From assembly GCA_963676655.2 (NCBI GenBank), contig CAXXKX010000003.1:1116001-1180000 (forward strand): DNA of 64,000 nt, given 5' to 3'. Position numbers and translations under genes: made by a program. The notes below the pieces were generated by a model. That model saw nothing but the letters and a program-made list of their open reading frames with translations. It searched no databases and had not been told where the DNA came from. Positions 18,777 to 25,835 of the stretch are shown here, in pieces. The DNA comes from G963676655 sp963676655. Its GTDB lineage: Bacteria; Verrucomicrobiota; Lentisphaeria; Victivallales; Victivallaceae. Positions within the stretch are counted from its first letter, which is position 1; each line of letters begins with the position of its first letter.

Positions 18777-19616
18777 TTAGTTTTTCAACTTTTCTTTACT
18801 GGATGCCGCCACCATTCCCGGTGACAGCCCATTAATGCTGCCCTCCACAACTTCCGCCGCCGCGACAAACGGTCTTACCGCTATCACCTGCAACTTGCAG
18901 TCATGGTTCTTCCCTGTATAAAGGATCAGTCCATTGGCAACTCCATGTACCAATCCTATTGGTAATACAACGACCCGGAGCTGATCGTTCACAGCGAGGA
19001 TTCTGCATCTTTCCACCTTGCGCTTGTTCTGCTCCAGACCTGAGAGAGTACTCATCTTACGCGATTCACTACGGAGCTCATCGATACGAAGGCGAATCTT
19101 CGCTTTCTCAACGGCTCCAAGTGGCATCTTTTTTAGTAACAAATCAACGTGAGTGCAGAGATCATTTGAGCGCTCGGCAAGTTTGCGCCCACTTTCGCAA
19201 AGCATACGAAGATCATAGGTCAATTGAGCTTCCCTGTTGCCAACGGCGTTCGCATCTCCACTTGCCATGGCCGCCGCGGCACTCAATTGGATCCTTCGCA
19301 GTTTCGCGTTCTGCTTACGGTACTCCTCTTGTATTTCAATCAACTCTTTGCTCAACTTGCGCCATTTCCGGTCCAGCATCTCGCGATCCCGCACCAGCGC
19401 CAGCTTTTCACTCCGGGCTCCTTTTAACTCCTGACGCAGAACATGCAACTGGCTGCGGACATCAGCATCTTTTAATGTCACGACAGCCCGAAGGCCGGTT
19501 TCTGTGTCGGAAACACCCGGTGTTTTGAGCGTCCCTTTCGGGTCTCCATTCGCCAAAGCGGCAAACAGAGTATTTAAAATAACCCCAATCAGGGCAATTT
19601 TCCAATAAAATTTCAT
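18777..19616 (-). CDS. Predicted secreted or membrane-anchored coiled-coil protein upstream of rplV
   Basis: I know no family for this protein. From the ATG at 19616 it has 279 residues: a signal-like segment (MKFYWKIALIGVILNTLFAALA), then a charged helical region rich in Lys, Glu, Arg and Leu (about residues 50-200), probably coiled coil. A short beta-rich C-terminal domain (about 200-270; LRVVVLPIGLVHGVANGLILYTG) follows. A GTG 21 codons upstream would also keep the frame, but the signal peptide fits 19616. No good Shine-Dalgarno is visible. It occupies the place of rpsS and is only 16 bases from rplV. An envelope role is inferred only from the signal and coiled coil. Confidence 0.7.
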   Translation of the reverse strand: MKFYWKIALIGVILNTLFAALANGDPKGTLKTPGVSDTETGLRAVVTLKDADVRSQLHVLRQELKGARSEKLALVRDREMLDRKWRKLSKELIEIQEEYRKQNAKLRRIQLSAAAAMASGDANAVGNREAQLTYDLRMLCESGRKLAERSNDLCTHVDLLLKKMPLGAVEKAKIRLRIDELRSESRKMSTLSGLEQNKRKVERCRILAVNDQLRVVVLPIGLVHGVANGLILYTGKNHDCKLQVIAVRPFVAAAEVVEGSINGLSPGMVAASSKEKLKN

Positions 19617-19705
19617 TTTTTTTTGCTTTTTTTTGAGCTGTAACGCTGCATCCCCGGCAATCGCCCTCTTTATAAGCACACAAAATTTTGCCGGAACTCG
19701 TAATT

Positions 19706-19754
19706 TATACCCTCTTTAATCGTTTTGCAAGTATGTATATATTAAAGAGGTATA
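19706..19754. promoter_or_regulatory. Inverted repeat upstream of the coiled-coil/rplV transcription unit
   Basis: A 15-base left arm (19706-19720) and a 14-base right arm, ATTAAAGAGGTATA (19741-19754), are complementary except for one extra C. They are separated by 20 bases. The element lies 90-140 bases upstream of the coiled-coil gene start. It may be an operator, a leader hairpin or a transcription boundary. It has no T-tract expected of a strong terminator. Confidence 0.45.
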
Positions 19755-19799
19755 ATATTTAATTACAGACCATCACAAATTCTTCCGGATATTTTTATC

Positions 19800-20180
19800 T
19801 TATTTTGAAGAGCCGGTTTTATTCAATTTCCAGCAGACAAAGGCCAGCATTCCGAATAAGGGTCCCATGAAGCAAAAGTTAACCAGCGACATAATGGAAG
19901 ATCTCCGGGGAATATCGGTAGTCCTGACAACTCTCCCGTTTGAAAAAAATATTTCCCGCCGCTCAATTTTCCTGACGGAAATATTTTCCTTCCGGGCCCT
20001 TTCTTCGCCAAAATACAAAGAAGGAGAGATTTTTTTCAAAACATACCGGTTAACCGGCGGCTGGATAAAAAAGAACACAATCAGAATCACGCCAACAATC
20101 ACAAGATAGGCCCTGACAAGATTGTTTTCTGTTTTTTGTTTTTGATCCGTGTTTTTTTTCGGAGGATGTTTTTTGCTCAT
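19800..20180 (-). CDS. Small membrane protein of unknown function
   Basis: The 126-residue protein has two predicted membrane segments, LVRAYLVIVGVILIVFFFIQP (about 21-41) and VNFCFMGPLFGMLAFVCW (about 101-118), and a basic start (MSKKHPPKKN). The intervening loop is charged and contains a repeated RKIER/RREIF pattern. The ATG at 20180 is chosen because the upstream 27 codons are atypical; the closest GAGGGG is rather far (17 bases). No family recognised. Same strand as neighbouring small hypothetical genes. Confidence 0.55.
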   Translation of the reverse strand: MSKKHPPKKNTDQKQKTENNLVRAYLVIVGVILIVFFFIQPPVNRYVLKKISPSLYFGEERARKENISVRKIERREIFFSNGRVVRTTDIPRRSSIMSLVNFCFMGPLFGMLAFVCWKLNKTGSSK

Positions 20181-20299
20181 AATAACATTAACTTTCGCCC
20201 CTCTTTCATTATAAGAAACTCCATGACCACAATTTTCTCTGAAACAGTCCCATATGAACACAAATTATTACATATACGCCAACCTAACAGATCTTAACT

Positions 20300-20758
20300 T
20301 CACATAATCATATGATGTATGTATATATATACGCCATCATTTTCCTTTGAAATGACAACATATATTAAAGCCCCTGTTTTATCTTGAAGGTAATATTTAT
20401 TTATAATGATTTCAACAGGTTTCCACCACTTAGCTGACTTTGCAATCGCTATGGGGCCTTTTTGTAACTGATTTCGAGTTATCTTTGATTTTAATTGTTT
20501 TAAAACTGCATCTAATTTTTTTTCTGAAATTTTAACTTTAATGATCCATTCAGGCTCATAGTCGGTTTTTTCTCCATAATACACTGCTTTTGAATCAGGC
20601 GGTAAAGCTATTCCTGCATCGGAATATATTTGATTAATATGCGTTTCTTCAGGTGTTTTTCTCCCAGTTTTTCCTTCAGATGTTAATATCATCAATAAAG
20701 TACTTAGACATACGGATAATAAAATTACCAAACCGATATAAATTAATGTTTTTTTCAT
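20300..20758 (-). CDS. Membrane-anchored hypothetical protein
   Basis: The 152-residue protein has one N-terminal hydrophobic anchor or signal (LIYIGLVILLSVCLSTLLMIL, about residues 5-25) followed by a soluble domain rich in Lys and Ile. The cysteine at about residue 17 is inside the hydrophobic core and is not a clear lipobox. No known family. The gene is visibly AT-rich compared with the glycan loci and ribosomal cluster, as are the next genes, which may indicate acquired DNA. Confidence 0.6.
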   Translation of the reverse strand: MKKTLIYIGLVILLSVCLSTLLMILTSEGKTGRKTPEETHINQIYSDAGIALPPDSKAVYYGEKTDYEPEWIIKVKISEKKLDAVLKQLKSKITRNQLQKGPIAIAKSAKWWKPVEIIINKYYLQDKTGALIYVVISKENDGVYIYIHHMIM

Positions 20759-20798
20759 CACCAAGTACCTCCATTAGCAGTCATTAGGTGTGCCATTC

Positions 20799-20810
20799 GG
20801 GGCAGTCCCC
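20799..20810. repeat. Short palindrome, REP-like hairpin GGGG-CAGT-CCCC
   Basis: GGGGCAGTCCCC forms a four-base GC stem with a four-base loop, followed on the plus strand by ATTTTGAAAAAAAA. It lies between two minus-strand hypothetical genes. Similar short extragenic palindromes are often repetitive genome-wide. It could alternatively help terminate or stabilise a transcript. Confidence 0.35.
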
Positions 20811-20831
20811 ATTTTGAAAAAAAACCGCGCA

Positions 20832-21212
20832 TTACTCAGAAATCTTTTTTTTGGGGGGTAAGTCTCTCTTAAGATAAGCCGCAAAATAAATTCCAAGCTT
20901 CGCAAGGTAATTTCCTAGAATATAATAAGCTATAAATGCTAGTAATAATAATGTAATATATGAAATATAACAGGGAAAATAATTGTTTAAAAAATTTACA
21001 AGTTCTTCAGTTGGCTTATTACCAGACATTATAGAACTGCGTGCCATCATAGCCGCAAACGAGATGCAAGAAATTAGGCGCGAATACTTAATCATATTTA
21101 AATTACTGCATATCAAGCTGATGATTAAGCAGACAAAGAAAGGCATAAAAAGTATTGCAACTATCAATACTATAGCAACAATAGGAAGCAATATATCCAT
21201 CATTATCACCAT
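20832..21212 (-). CDS. Hypothetical membrane protein, three predicted helices
   Basis: The 126-residue protein begins MVIMMDILLPIVAIVLIVAI and has hydrophobic segments at about 4-35, 43-62 and 85-112, then a basic tail (KRDLPPKKKISE). The ATG at 21212 has GGAG six bases upstream, favouring it over an ATG or TTG further out. No family recognised. Its upstream region is the tandem repeat array at 21247-21428, so its promoter may lie within or beyond repeats. Confidence 0.6.
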   Translation of the reverse strand: MVIMMDILLPIVAIVLIVAILFMPFFVCLIISLICSNLNMIKYSRLISCISFAAMMARSSIMSGNKPTEELVNFLNNYFPCYISYITLLLLAFIAYYILGNYLAKLGIYFAAYLKRDLPPKKKISE

Positions 21213-21246
21213 TATATTCTCCGAATCCAATAGGGTCATCCGTTAA

Positions 21247-21428
21247 GAGCCCAATCGAGCCCAATCGGCCCAATCGGGTCCGGCCCAATCGGGTCGGCCC
21301 AATCGGGTCACGGCCCAATCGGGTCACACCTCCGCTATTGACTAATAGTCCGGCCCAATCGAGGCCCAATCGGGTCACACCTCCGCTATTGAGGCCCAAT
21401 CGGGTCACACCTCCGCTATTGACTAATA
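21247..21428. repeat. Tandem array of CCCAATCG-based mini-hairpin units
   Basis: Nine copies of CCCAATCG occur (first at 21250, last at 21195-21202 counted as 21195+0 in the hundred block, that is ending at 21202 relative to 21361-21420 text). Most copies sit in the longer unit GGCCCAATCGGGTC, able to form a five-base stem with loop AATC. Three copies are followed by ACACCTCCGCTATTGA (array positions about 21326-21341, 21377-21392 and 21407-21422), and two of these by CTAATA. Spacing is irregular, so it is not a CRISPR. An inverted copy of CTCCGCTATTG lies at 21515-21525. The array grew by unequal duplication in the region upstream of the 126-residue membrane protein. Confidence 0.8.
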
Positions 21429-21566
21429 TGATTTTTTTTTGATTTCCTCATTGGCAATATATTGGTTCATGCCGTAAAATGCAAACAAAGTGCAAATGCC
21501 AAAATCAACTATGCCAATAGCGGAGAGTTGACCAGAAGGTTGATCAACTACGGGCCCGTCCAGGAA

Positions 21567-22004
21567 TCATTCCGCGATGTCTTCGTTCCAGATCGCCGGA
21601 TTTGCCGCGATGTATTTTTTCATCATGTCGATGAGTTCCGGGTCGTTGACGATGGTCACGGTCACCCCACGCGAACGGAGAAACTCCGGTTCGCCGGGAA
21701 AATTCATATCCTCGCCGACCACCACATTCTGAATCTTATAAAGCGCAATCGCTCCGGAACACATGATGCATGGCGACAACGTCGTATACAAAGTGCATTC
21801 GCGATAAAATGACGCCGGACGCCGTCCGGCATTGGCAAGCGTGTCAATTTCACCATGAAGCACCGGATTGCCTAGCTGGATGCGCCGATTGTGTCCCCGC
21901 GCGACGATTTCACCGTTGTGAACAAGCACGCCGCCGATGGGAATGCCGCCCTCGCCGAGCCCGGTCATGGCTTCTTCATAAGCCGCATTCAGAAATATAT
22001 CCAT
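21567..22004 (-). CDS. Cytosine deaminase, fungal Fcy1-like (zinc CDA fold)
   Basis: Predicted to convert cytosine to uracil (pyrimidine salvage). The 145-residue protein has zinc ligands His50, Cys79 and Cys82 (VLHGEIDTL, SPCIMC) and the proton-shuttling Glu52. Asn39 (RGHNRR) is the expected substrate contact. From memory, the stretch TLYTTLSPC and the WNEDIAE tail match Saccharomyces Fcy1 (TLYTTLSPC and WFEDIGE) better than they match TadA or guanine deaminase. ATG 22004 has AGAGGG at a good distance; an upstream ATG is in frame but less likely. It stands alone between the repeat array and AT-rich DNA. It could act on another nucleobase. Confidence 0.85.
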   Translation of the reverse strand: MDIFLNAAYEEAMTGLGEGGIPIGGVLVHNGEIVARGHNRRIQLGNPVLHGEIDTLANAGRRPASFYRECTLYTTLSPCIMCSGAIALYKIQNVVVGEDMNFPGEPEFLRSRGVTVTIVNDPELIDMMKKYIAANPAIWNEDIAE

Positions 22005-22115
22005 AATGTTTTTCCCTCTTTGTCTTTTCTTTGATTTAGCGCATATTTTCATTTTATATTTTTCATCCTGTTATTCAATTCGACCAATTTTTCAATATTA
22101 AAAAAAAGTGGTCCC

Positions 22116-22232
22116 CTAAAAAGAGATATCAAAAAAGAAAGTAGTTACTTTCCTTCCTTTATTCTGTGCTCCCACGATGCGGCTGCCATCTTTAACGCCT
22201 TCCGGAATGCCTGAAGAGGGATATGTCGTCAT
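22116..22232 (-). CDS. Possible 38-residue small ORF or gene relic
   Basis: The 337-base gap 22005-22341 holds a short minus-strand frame, MTTYPSSGIPEGVKDGSRI and onward, ending FFFDISF. Its first 25 codons have composition like coding DNA of the neighbourhood. GGAG abuts the ATG, too close for a good ribosome site. It may be a small protein or a fragment of a decayed gene. I recognise no family. Nothing else is evident in the gap. Confidence 0.25.
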   Translation of the reverse strand: MTTYPSSGIPEGVKDGSRIVGAQNKGRKVTTFFFDISF

Positions 22233-22341
22233 CTCCAGAATAATCTAATATATTCAGCAGGAAGATTTATTATTACATTGTGGCTCAAGCATAAATTTTC
22301 AATCTATATTTGTTTACAATGCTGATTTGATAACAAAGGAG

Positions 22342-22776
22342 TTATATATCTTTTAAACTAATAATAGCTTCTTTGTTTTTTTTGATAATAATAATAATTT
22401 TAAATCTGGTAACATTATTTGCAATAACAATATTTCCGGTATCGTTATCCGGATAGAAATCTCTTATTTCAAGACTATCCAGTGCAAAAATCTCTTTAGG
22501 AAAATGAAAGAAATAATCTGAGACATTTGATACTGTAATTATACTATTTATTGTAAGTAAATTAGTGCCATCAAAAATCTCCCAACGCGCTCTTTCAATT
22601 GGGATTGTCATTATTCCATTTTTAAGTTTTATTTGTTTTATAAAACATTCCGCATCGTTAATATAACTTCCAAAATATACAAAATCATGCAAATAATTAC
22701 CACCATCTCTTATCACATATGATATTTTCTCTTTTGATTCAGTACGGAACCATTGGCCAAAATTAATTTGTTTCAT
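22342..22776 (-). CDS. Hypothetical protein
   Basis: The 144-residue protein starts MKQINFGQWFRTESKEK and is rich in Ile, Asn, Phe and Tyr. A beta-strand-like pattern and a very hydrophobic stretch (FKIIIIIKK) lie near the C-terminus. No signal peptide and no known motif. The gene is markedly AT-rich and stands alone between two non-coding stretches, consistent with accessory DNA. It could belong to an orphan immunity-protein or toxin-associated family, but nothing in the sequence shows this. Confidence 0.55.
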   Translation of the reverse strand: MKQINFGQWFRTESKEKISYVIRDGGNYLHDFVYFGSYINDAECFIKQIKLKNGIMTIPIERARWEIFDGTNLLTINSIITVSNVSDYFFHFPKEIFALDSLEIRDFYPDNDTGNIVIANNVTRFKIIIIIKKNKEAIISLKDI

Positions 22777-22974
22777 GATATGCGCTTACCTCTTAGCATT
22801 GACTTTTTAAATCAAATTACAGCTTAAGCCACATTACAAATTCAGCGTCGCGTCCCCCGCAACCATATGTAAACACTGCAATTTGATTATTTGATGCTCA
22901 AAATTTAATTTAAGTTTTCTCCAGTGTCATCTCAATCAAATATACTCCGTTATAATAGAGACTGCAAATTTTGC

Positions 22975-23165
22975 GGGAAATGTTCTCTTTCGGAGCGCCG
23001 CAGGCCACTGCGGGGAAATGTATTCTTTCGGAGCGCCGCAGGCCACTGCGGCATGAAGGCTTATTAAGGCATATTTTATTCCACTATTGGGGGTACAGTT
23101 TATTTTAAAATAATATATCTTTTATTATTTGCCGGTCTTTAGCGAAATGCCGCAGTGGCCTGCGG
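22975..23165. repeat. REP-like palindromes: two direct copies and one inverted copy
   Basis: The palindrome CCGCAGGCCACTGCGG (six-base stem, loop GCCA) occurs at 22998-23013 and 23036-23051. It sits within a roughly 38-base direct repeat that begins GGGAAATGT and includes CTTTCGGAGCG. A third copy in the opposite orientation lies at 23150-23165. A degenerate copy, GCGCCGCAGTGACC, lies at 24327-24340, across the channel gene. This fits repetitive extragenic palindromes arranged as an interspersed mosaic. No gene is seen in 22777-23223. Confidence 0.7.
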
Positions 23166-23223
23166 CGCCCAAGGGAACAGAAAAACATACCGAAATGATA
23201 AATAATGCACTTTTTCATAAAAA

Positions 23224-24018
23224 TTAATGAATATGACCTCCACAATGTGGACATAGTTTTTGAATCTTTCTATTTCCAACTTCCTCAACAAAGCCAGCTC
23301 CTAAAATACCTATAGGAAGGGCAAAGAAACCAATACCTAATATTGCAACGATTGAACAACAGACTTTTCCTGCAATTGTCAGAGGAGTAACATCTCCGTA
23401 TCCAACTGTAGTTAAGGTGATAACAGCCCACCACATCGCATCTGGAATGCTTGAAAATTTATCAGGTTGAATATCCCTCTCCGCATAATACATCAAAGTT
23501 GCAGATAAAAGCAACATTGTAAACATTATCACTGTTGTTAAAACCAGTTCTTCTTTCTTTTTCACCAAAACATTTTTCATCATATTCAAAGACGAATAAT
23601 AACGACCGATTTTAAATATCCTGAAAATTCTAAACAAGCGTAATATTCTGACGATTCTCAAGTCCAACCCAAGAAATGGTAAATAAAAAGGCAGGATGGC
23701 CATTAAATCAACTATTGCCATAGGTGAAAAAATAAAATTAACGAATCCTGAAAAACCTTTATATTTAGCAACATAAGAGCAAGAAACCAACCTGCAAATA
23801 TATTCAATTGTGAAGATAATAACAGATATTATTTCCAGATAATAAAGCTCTTGTCCATATTTAGCATTAATACTTTTTTCTGTTTGAAGAATAAAGCCTA
23901 TGATATTTACTATGATAAGGATTATTATAAAACCATTAAAGATTCTCGAGACTATATCCTTACGATGTTCGCCAGTTAAAATTTCCCAAAGTCTTTTTTT
24001 AACTAATGAAGTTTTCAT
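23224..24018 (-). CDS. Voltage-gated potassium channel-like ion transporter
   Basis: A tetrameric six-helix cation channel. The selectivity filter TLTTVGYGD (TVGYGD at about residues 204-209 from this start) indicates K+ selectivity. An S4-like segment, LRIVRILRLFRIFRIFKIGR (about 120-139), carries regularly spaced Arg. The protein ends CPHCGGHIH, a short Cys/His cluster that could bind metal. I chose ATG 24018 because AAGGA lies eight bases upstream; the frame continues to an ATG at 24174 but that extension is not channel-like. The gene is alone and AT-rich, between repeat elements. It probably sets membrane potential or K+ flux. Confidence 0.9.
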   Translation of the reverse strand: MKTSLVKKRLWEILTGEHRKDIVSRIFNGFIIILIIVNIIGFILQTEKSINAKYGQELYYLEIISVIIFTIEYICRLVSCSYVAKYKGFSGFVNFIFSPMAIVDLMAILPFYLPFLGLDLRIVRILRLFRIFRIFKIGRYYSSLNMMKNVLVKKKEELVLTTVIMFTMLLLSATLMYYAERDIQPDKFSSIPDAMWWAVITLTTVGYGDVTPLTIAGKVCCSIVAILGIGFFALPIGILGAGFVEEVGNRKIQKLCPHCGGHIH

Positions 24019-24174
24019 TGTTTTCATCCTTACTTTCCTAGTAATAATATAGTTAGTTGACCTTCTGGAATAATTGGTTGCCCGAACAGAATGCAAGGTA
24101 AAAGAAAAGCAAAAAAAGCCAGTGATAAGATATTTCTCCACATTGTAATCCTCCATTATCAATATCCGAATCAT

Positions 24175-24761
24175 ATTACGTTAAAGTAACTTATCTTATC
24201 TGCCGTGTCAAATTACCGTACTACACATTTTTTCTTTTCACAATGTAAGCCTTGATATCTTTGGAATTTTACAGGTTATTCCAGATATCAAGACTTATTG
24301 TGAAAAGCCGTAATTATAATGTACAAGCGCCGCAGTGACCACATAAATTTATAGCAGTATAATTTAAAAGCAGTATGTAATTTGTTATAAAGCTATAAAG
24401 AACTTATTACAAGTACCTTAAATCATACGTCAAATCTGGCAAAATAAGGCAGAGGCGGTGTTGATGGTTGCAAGAGAGATAGCTTTCAACAGATTCAGTA
24501 TTTCGAAAATAGGGACATTTGAGACGCTTGGGACGGTTGATGTGGCCTGATAAAATTCAAGATACCCAAATCTCTCAAGAGTCCCAAATCACATAGAAAC
24601 GGAACTTCTGATCAGTGCTGTCACCTTATTCAATCGCTTTCGTTGAGGGTAAATTTTCCTTGAAGAGGGCTTTAATTTTGCTTTTTATAAGATATATTAC
24701 TTGATGTAGAAATTTTTATTCAGAATTAATAACTTAGAAAAAGTAGAAACGGAGAACTAGT
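24175..24761. other. 587-base intergenic region with repeats, no gene seen
   Basis: The region contains the large inverted repeat at 24234-24307 and a degenerate REP-like copy at 24327-24340. It also holds loosely related stretches such as TTTGAGACGCTTGGGACGG (about 24519-24537) and CTCAAGAGTCCCAAATC (about 24576-24592). I see no open frame of coding character and no tRNA. Confidence 0.6.
24234..24307. repeat. Large imperfect inverted repeat, about 30-base arms
   Basis: The left arm (24234-24267) begins CTTTTCACAATGTAAG and ends CTTGATATCTTTGGAAT. The right arm (24278-24307) is its complement apart from two 2-base insertions and one or two mismatches, around a 10-base loop, TTTACAGGTT region. 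It could fold into a long hairpin RNA, or be a miniature mobile element or a relic of two insertion ends. Confidence 0.7.
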
Positions 24762-25154
24762 ATGGCTGCTGATTCCAACGCAATTACCGCCAAGGCGCAA
24801 ATTGATTTTCAATGTATTCAGGACGGCTGCGACAGCGTAGTTAAGTTTGACCTGCAGGATGTGATGAAAGCGAATTTCCAGGCGGTATGTGAAAAATGTC
24901 ATGCCACTTTTGAATTTGACAAAGAACTGCGCGATAAACTCAAACGACTGTTCAACATGATCGTGGCGGTGCGCCAGGCGGAAGATATCCTCGGCGACGT
25001 CAATGTCTGCGTAACCGTGGCCGGCGGCGAAAAGAAGATTCCGTACGCGCTGCTGCTGACTCGTTTGAACACAATGATCACTCTGGAAATGGCCGGTAAA
25101 AAAGTTGACTTCCACCTGTGGGTCGAACCGGCTTCAGCCAACACGTTCAGATAA
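24762..25154 (+). CDS. Hypothetical protein with zinc-ribbon-like cysteines
   Basis: The 130-residue protein has four cysteines near the N-terminus, C18-x4-C23 and C43-x2-C46, a possible zinc ribbon. A helical middle (about 52-85) and a beta/alpha C-terminal part follow. No family recognised. It is 20 bases upstream of pyrE on the same strand and has neighbour-like codon use, so it is probably cotranscribed. ATG 24762 is preceded by GAAACGGAGAACTAGT, with GGAG seven bases away. Confidence 0.75.
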   Translation: MAADSNAITAKAQIDFQCIQDGCDSVVKFDLQDVMKANFQAVCEKCHATFEFDKELRDKLKRLFNMIVAVRQAEDILGDVNVCVTVAGGEKKIPYALLLTRLNTMITLEMAGKKVDFHLWVEPASANTFR

Positions 25155-25174
25155 TCGAGAGGAAGGGAATAACG

Positions 25175-25744
25175 ATGAAACAGGAAGAAGTAGTACAAAT
25201 ATGCCTTGACGCCGGCGCATTGCTGGAAGGTCATTTCAAACTGCGCAGCGGTCTGCACAGCAACCGTTTTTTTCAGGCCGCACTGCTGTTGCAATGGCCG
25301 GACCGGGCGGAAACCGTTTGCAAGGCGCTGGCGGAAAAATTCAAAAACACTGAAATTGACTGTGTTATTTCACCGGCCGTTGGCGGTTTGATCGTCGGTC
25401 AGGAAGTCGCCCGGGCTTTGGGCGTCCGGGCAATCTTTGCCGACAAGGAAAATGACGAACTGATCCTGAAACGCGGTTTCAAGATCAAACCCGGCGAAAA
25501 AGTATTGGTGGCCGAAGATGTGATCACTCGCGGCGGCCGGGTTCAGCAAACCGTCGATCTGGTCCGGAGCCTCGGGGGCGAAGTAGCCGGTATCGCGGTG
25601 ATCGTTGACCGCAGCGGGGGCCAGGCCTCTTTTGATGTCGAACACCAGAGTTTGTTGAAACTGGAACTTGAAACCTGGGACCCGGAAGTCTGTCCGCTGT
25701 GCGCGGAAGGTAAAGAGATTGAGCGTCCCGGCTCGAAATCATAA
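25175..25744 (+). CDS. pyrE: Orotate phosphoribosyltransferase
   Basis: Joins orotate to PRPP to form OMP in de novo pyrimidine synthesis, in the cytoplasm. The 189-residue type I PRTase has the PRPP-binding loop VLVAEDVITRGG (about residues 110-121) and an N-terminal hood with HFKLRSGLHSNRFFQAA. ATG 25175 has AGGAAGGG upstream; an in-frame ATG at 25118 lies inside the preceding gene and is not used. A C-terminal CPLCAEG adds a CxxC not required for catalysis. Confidence 0.95.
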   Translation: MKQEEVVQICLDAGALLEGHFKLRSGLHSNRFFQAALLLQWPDRAETVCKALAEKFKNTEIDCVISPAVGGLIVGQEVARALGVRAIFADKENDELILKRGFKIKPGEKVLVAEDVITRGGRVQQTVDLVRSLGGEVAGIAVIVDRSGGQASFDVEHQSLLKLELETWDPEVCPLCAEGKEIERPGSKS

Positions 25745-25787
25745 TTTTAATTAAAATCAGAAATGAATAATCAGATGGAAATGATGA

Positions 25788-25807
25788 AAAAGGAAAGAAT
25801 TCCTTTT
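25788..25807 (+). terminator. Weak hairpin after pyrE, possible terminator
   Basis: AAAAGGAA and TTCCTTTT pair around AGAA, followed by AATCTTT. The stem has only two G-C and two C-G pairs, so termination would be partial. It separates pyrE from secA. Confidence 0.35.
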
Positions 25808-25835
25808 AATCTTTCTGCTGATTAAAAAAACAATC

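Noticed and set aside
21103..21408. 101-codon minus-strand frame over the tandem repeats (MTRLGLNSGGVTRLG pattern)
   Set aside because: The protein is only a read-through of the CCCAATCG repeat array; no independent coding evidence.
21247..21428. CRISPR array
   Set aside because: Units overlap and have irregular spacing with no unique spacers of constant length, and no cas genes are nearby.
24175..24761. tRNA or other structured housekeeping RNA in the largest gap
   Set aside because: No TTC-GA-type T-loop with flanking acceptor pairing is seen; the only structure is the long inverted repeat.
25118..25174. Extended start for pyrE
   Set aside because: These codons overlap the preceding gene, and the ATG at 25175 has a strong Shine-Dalgarno and matches the family length.
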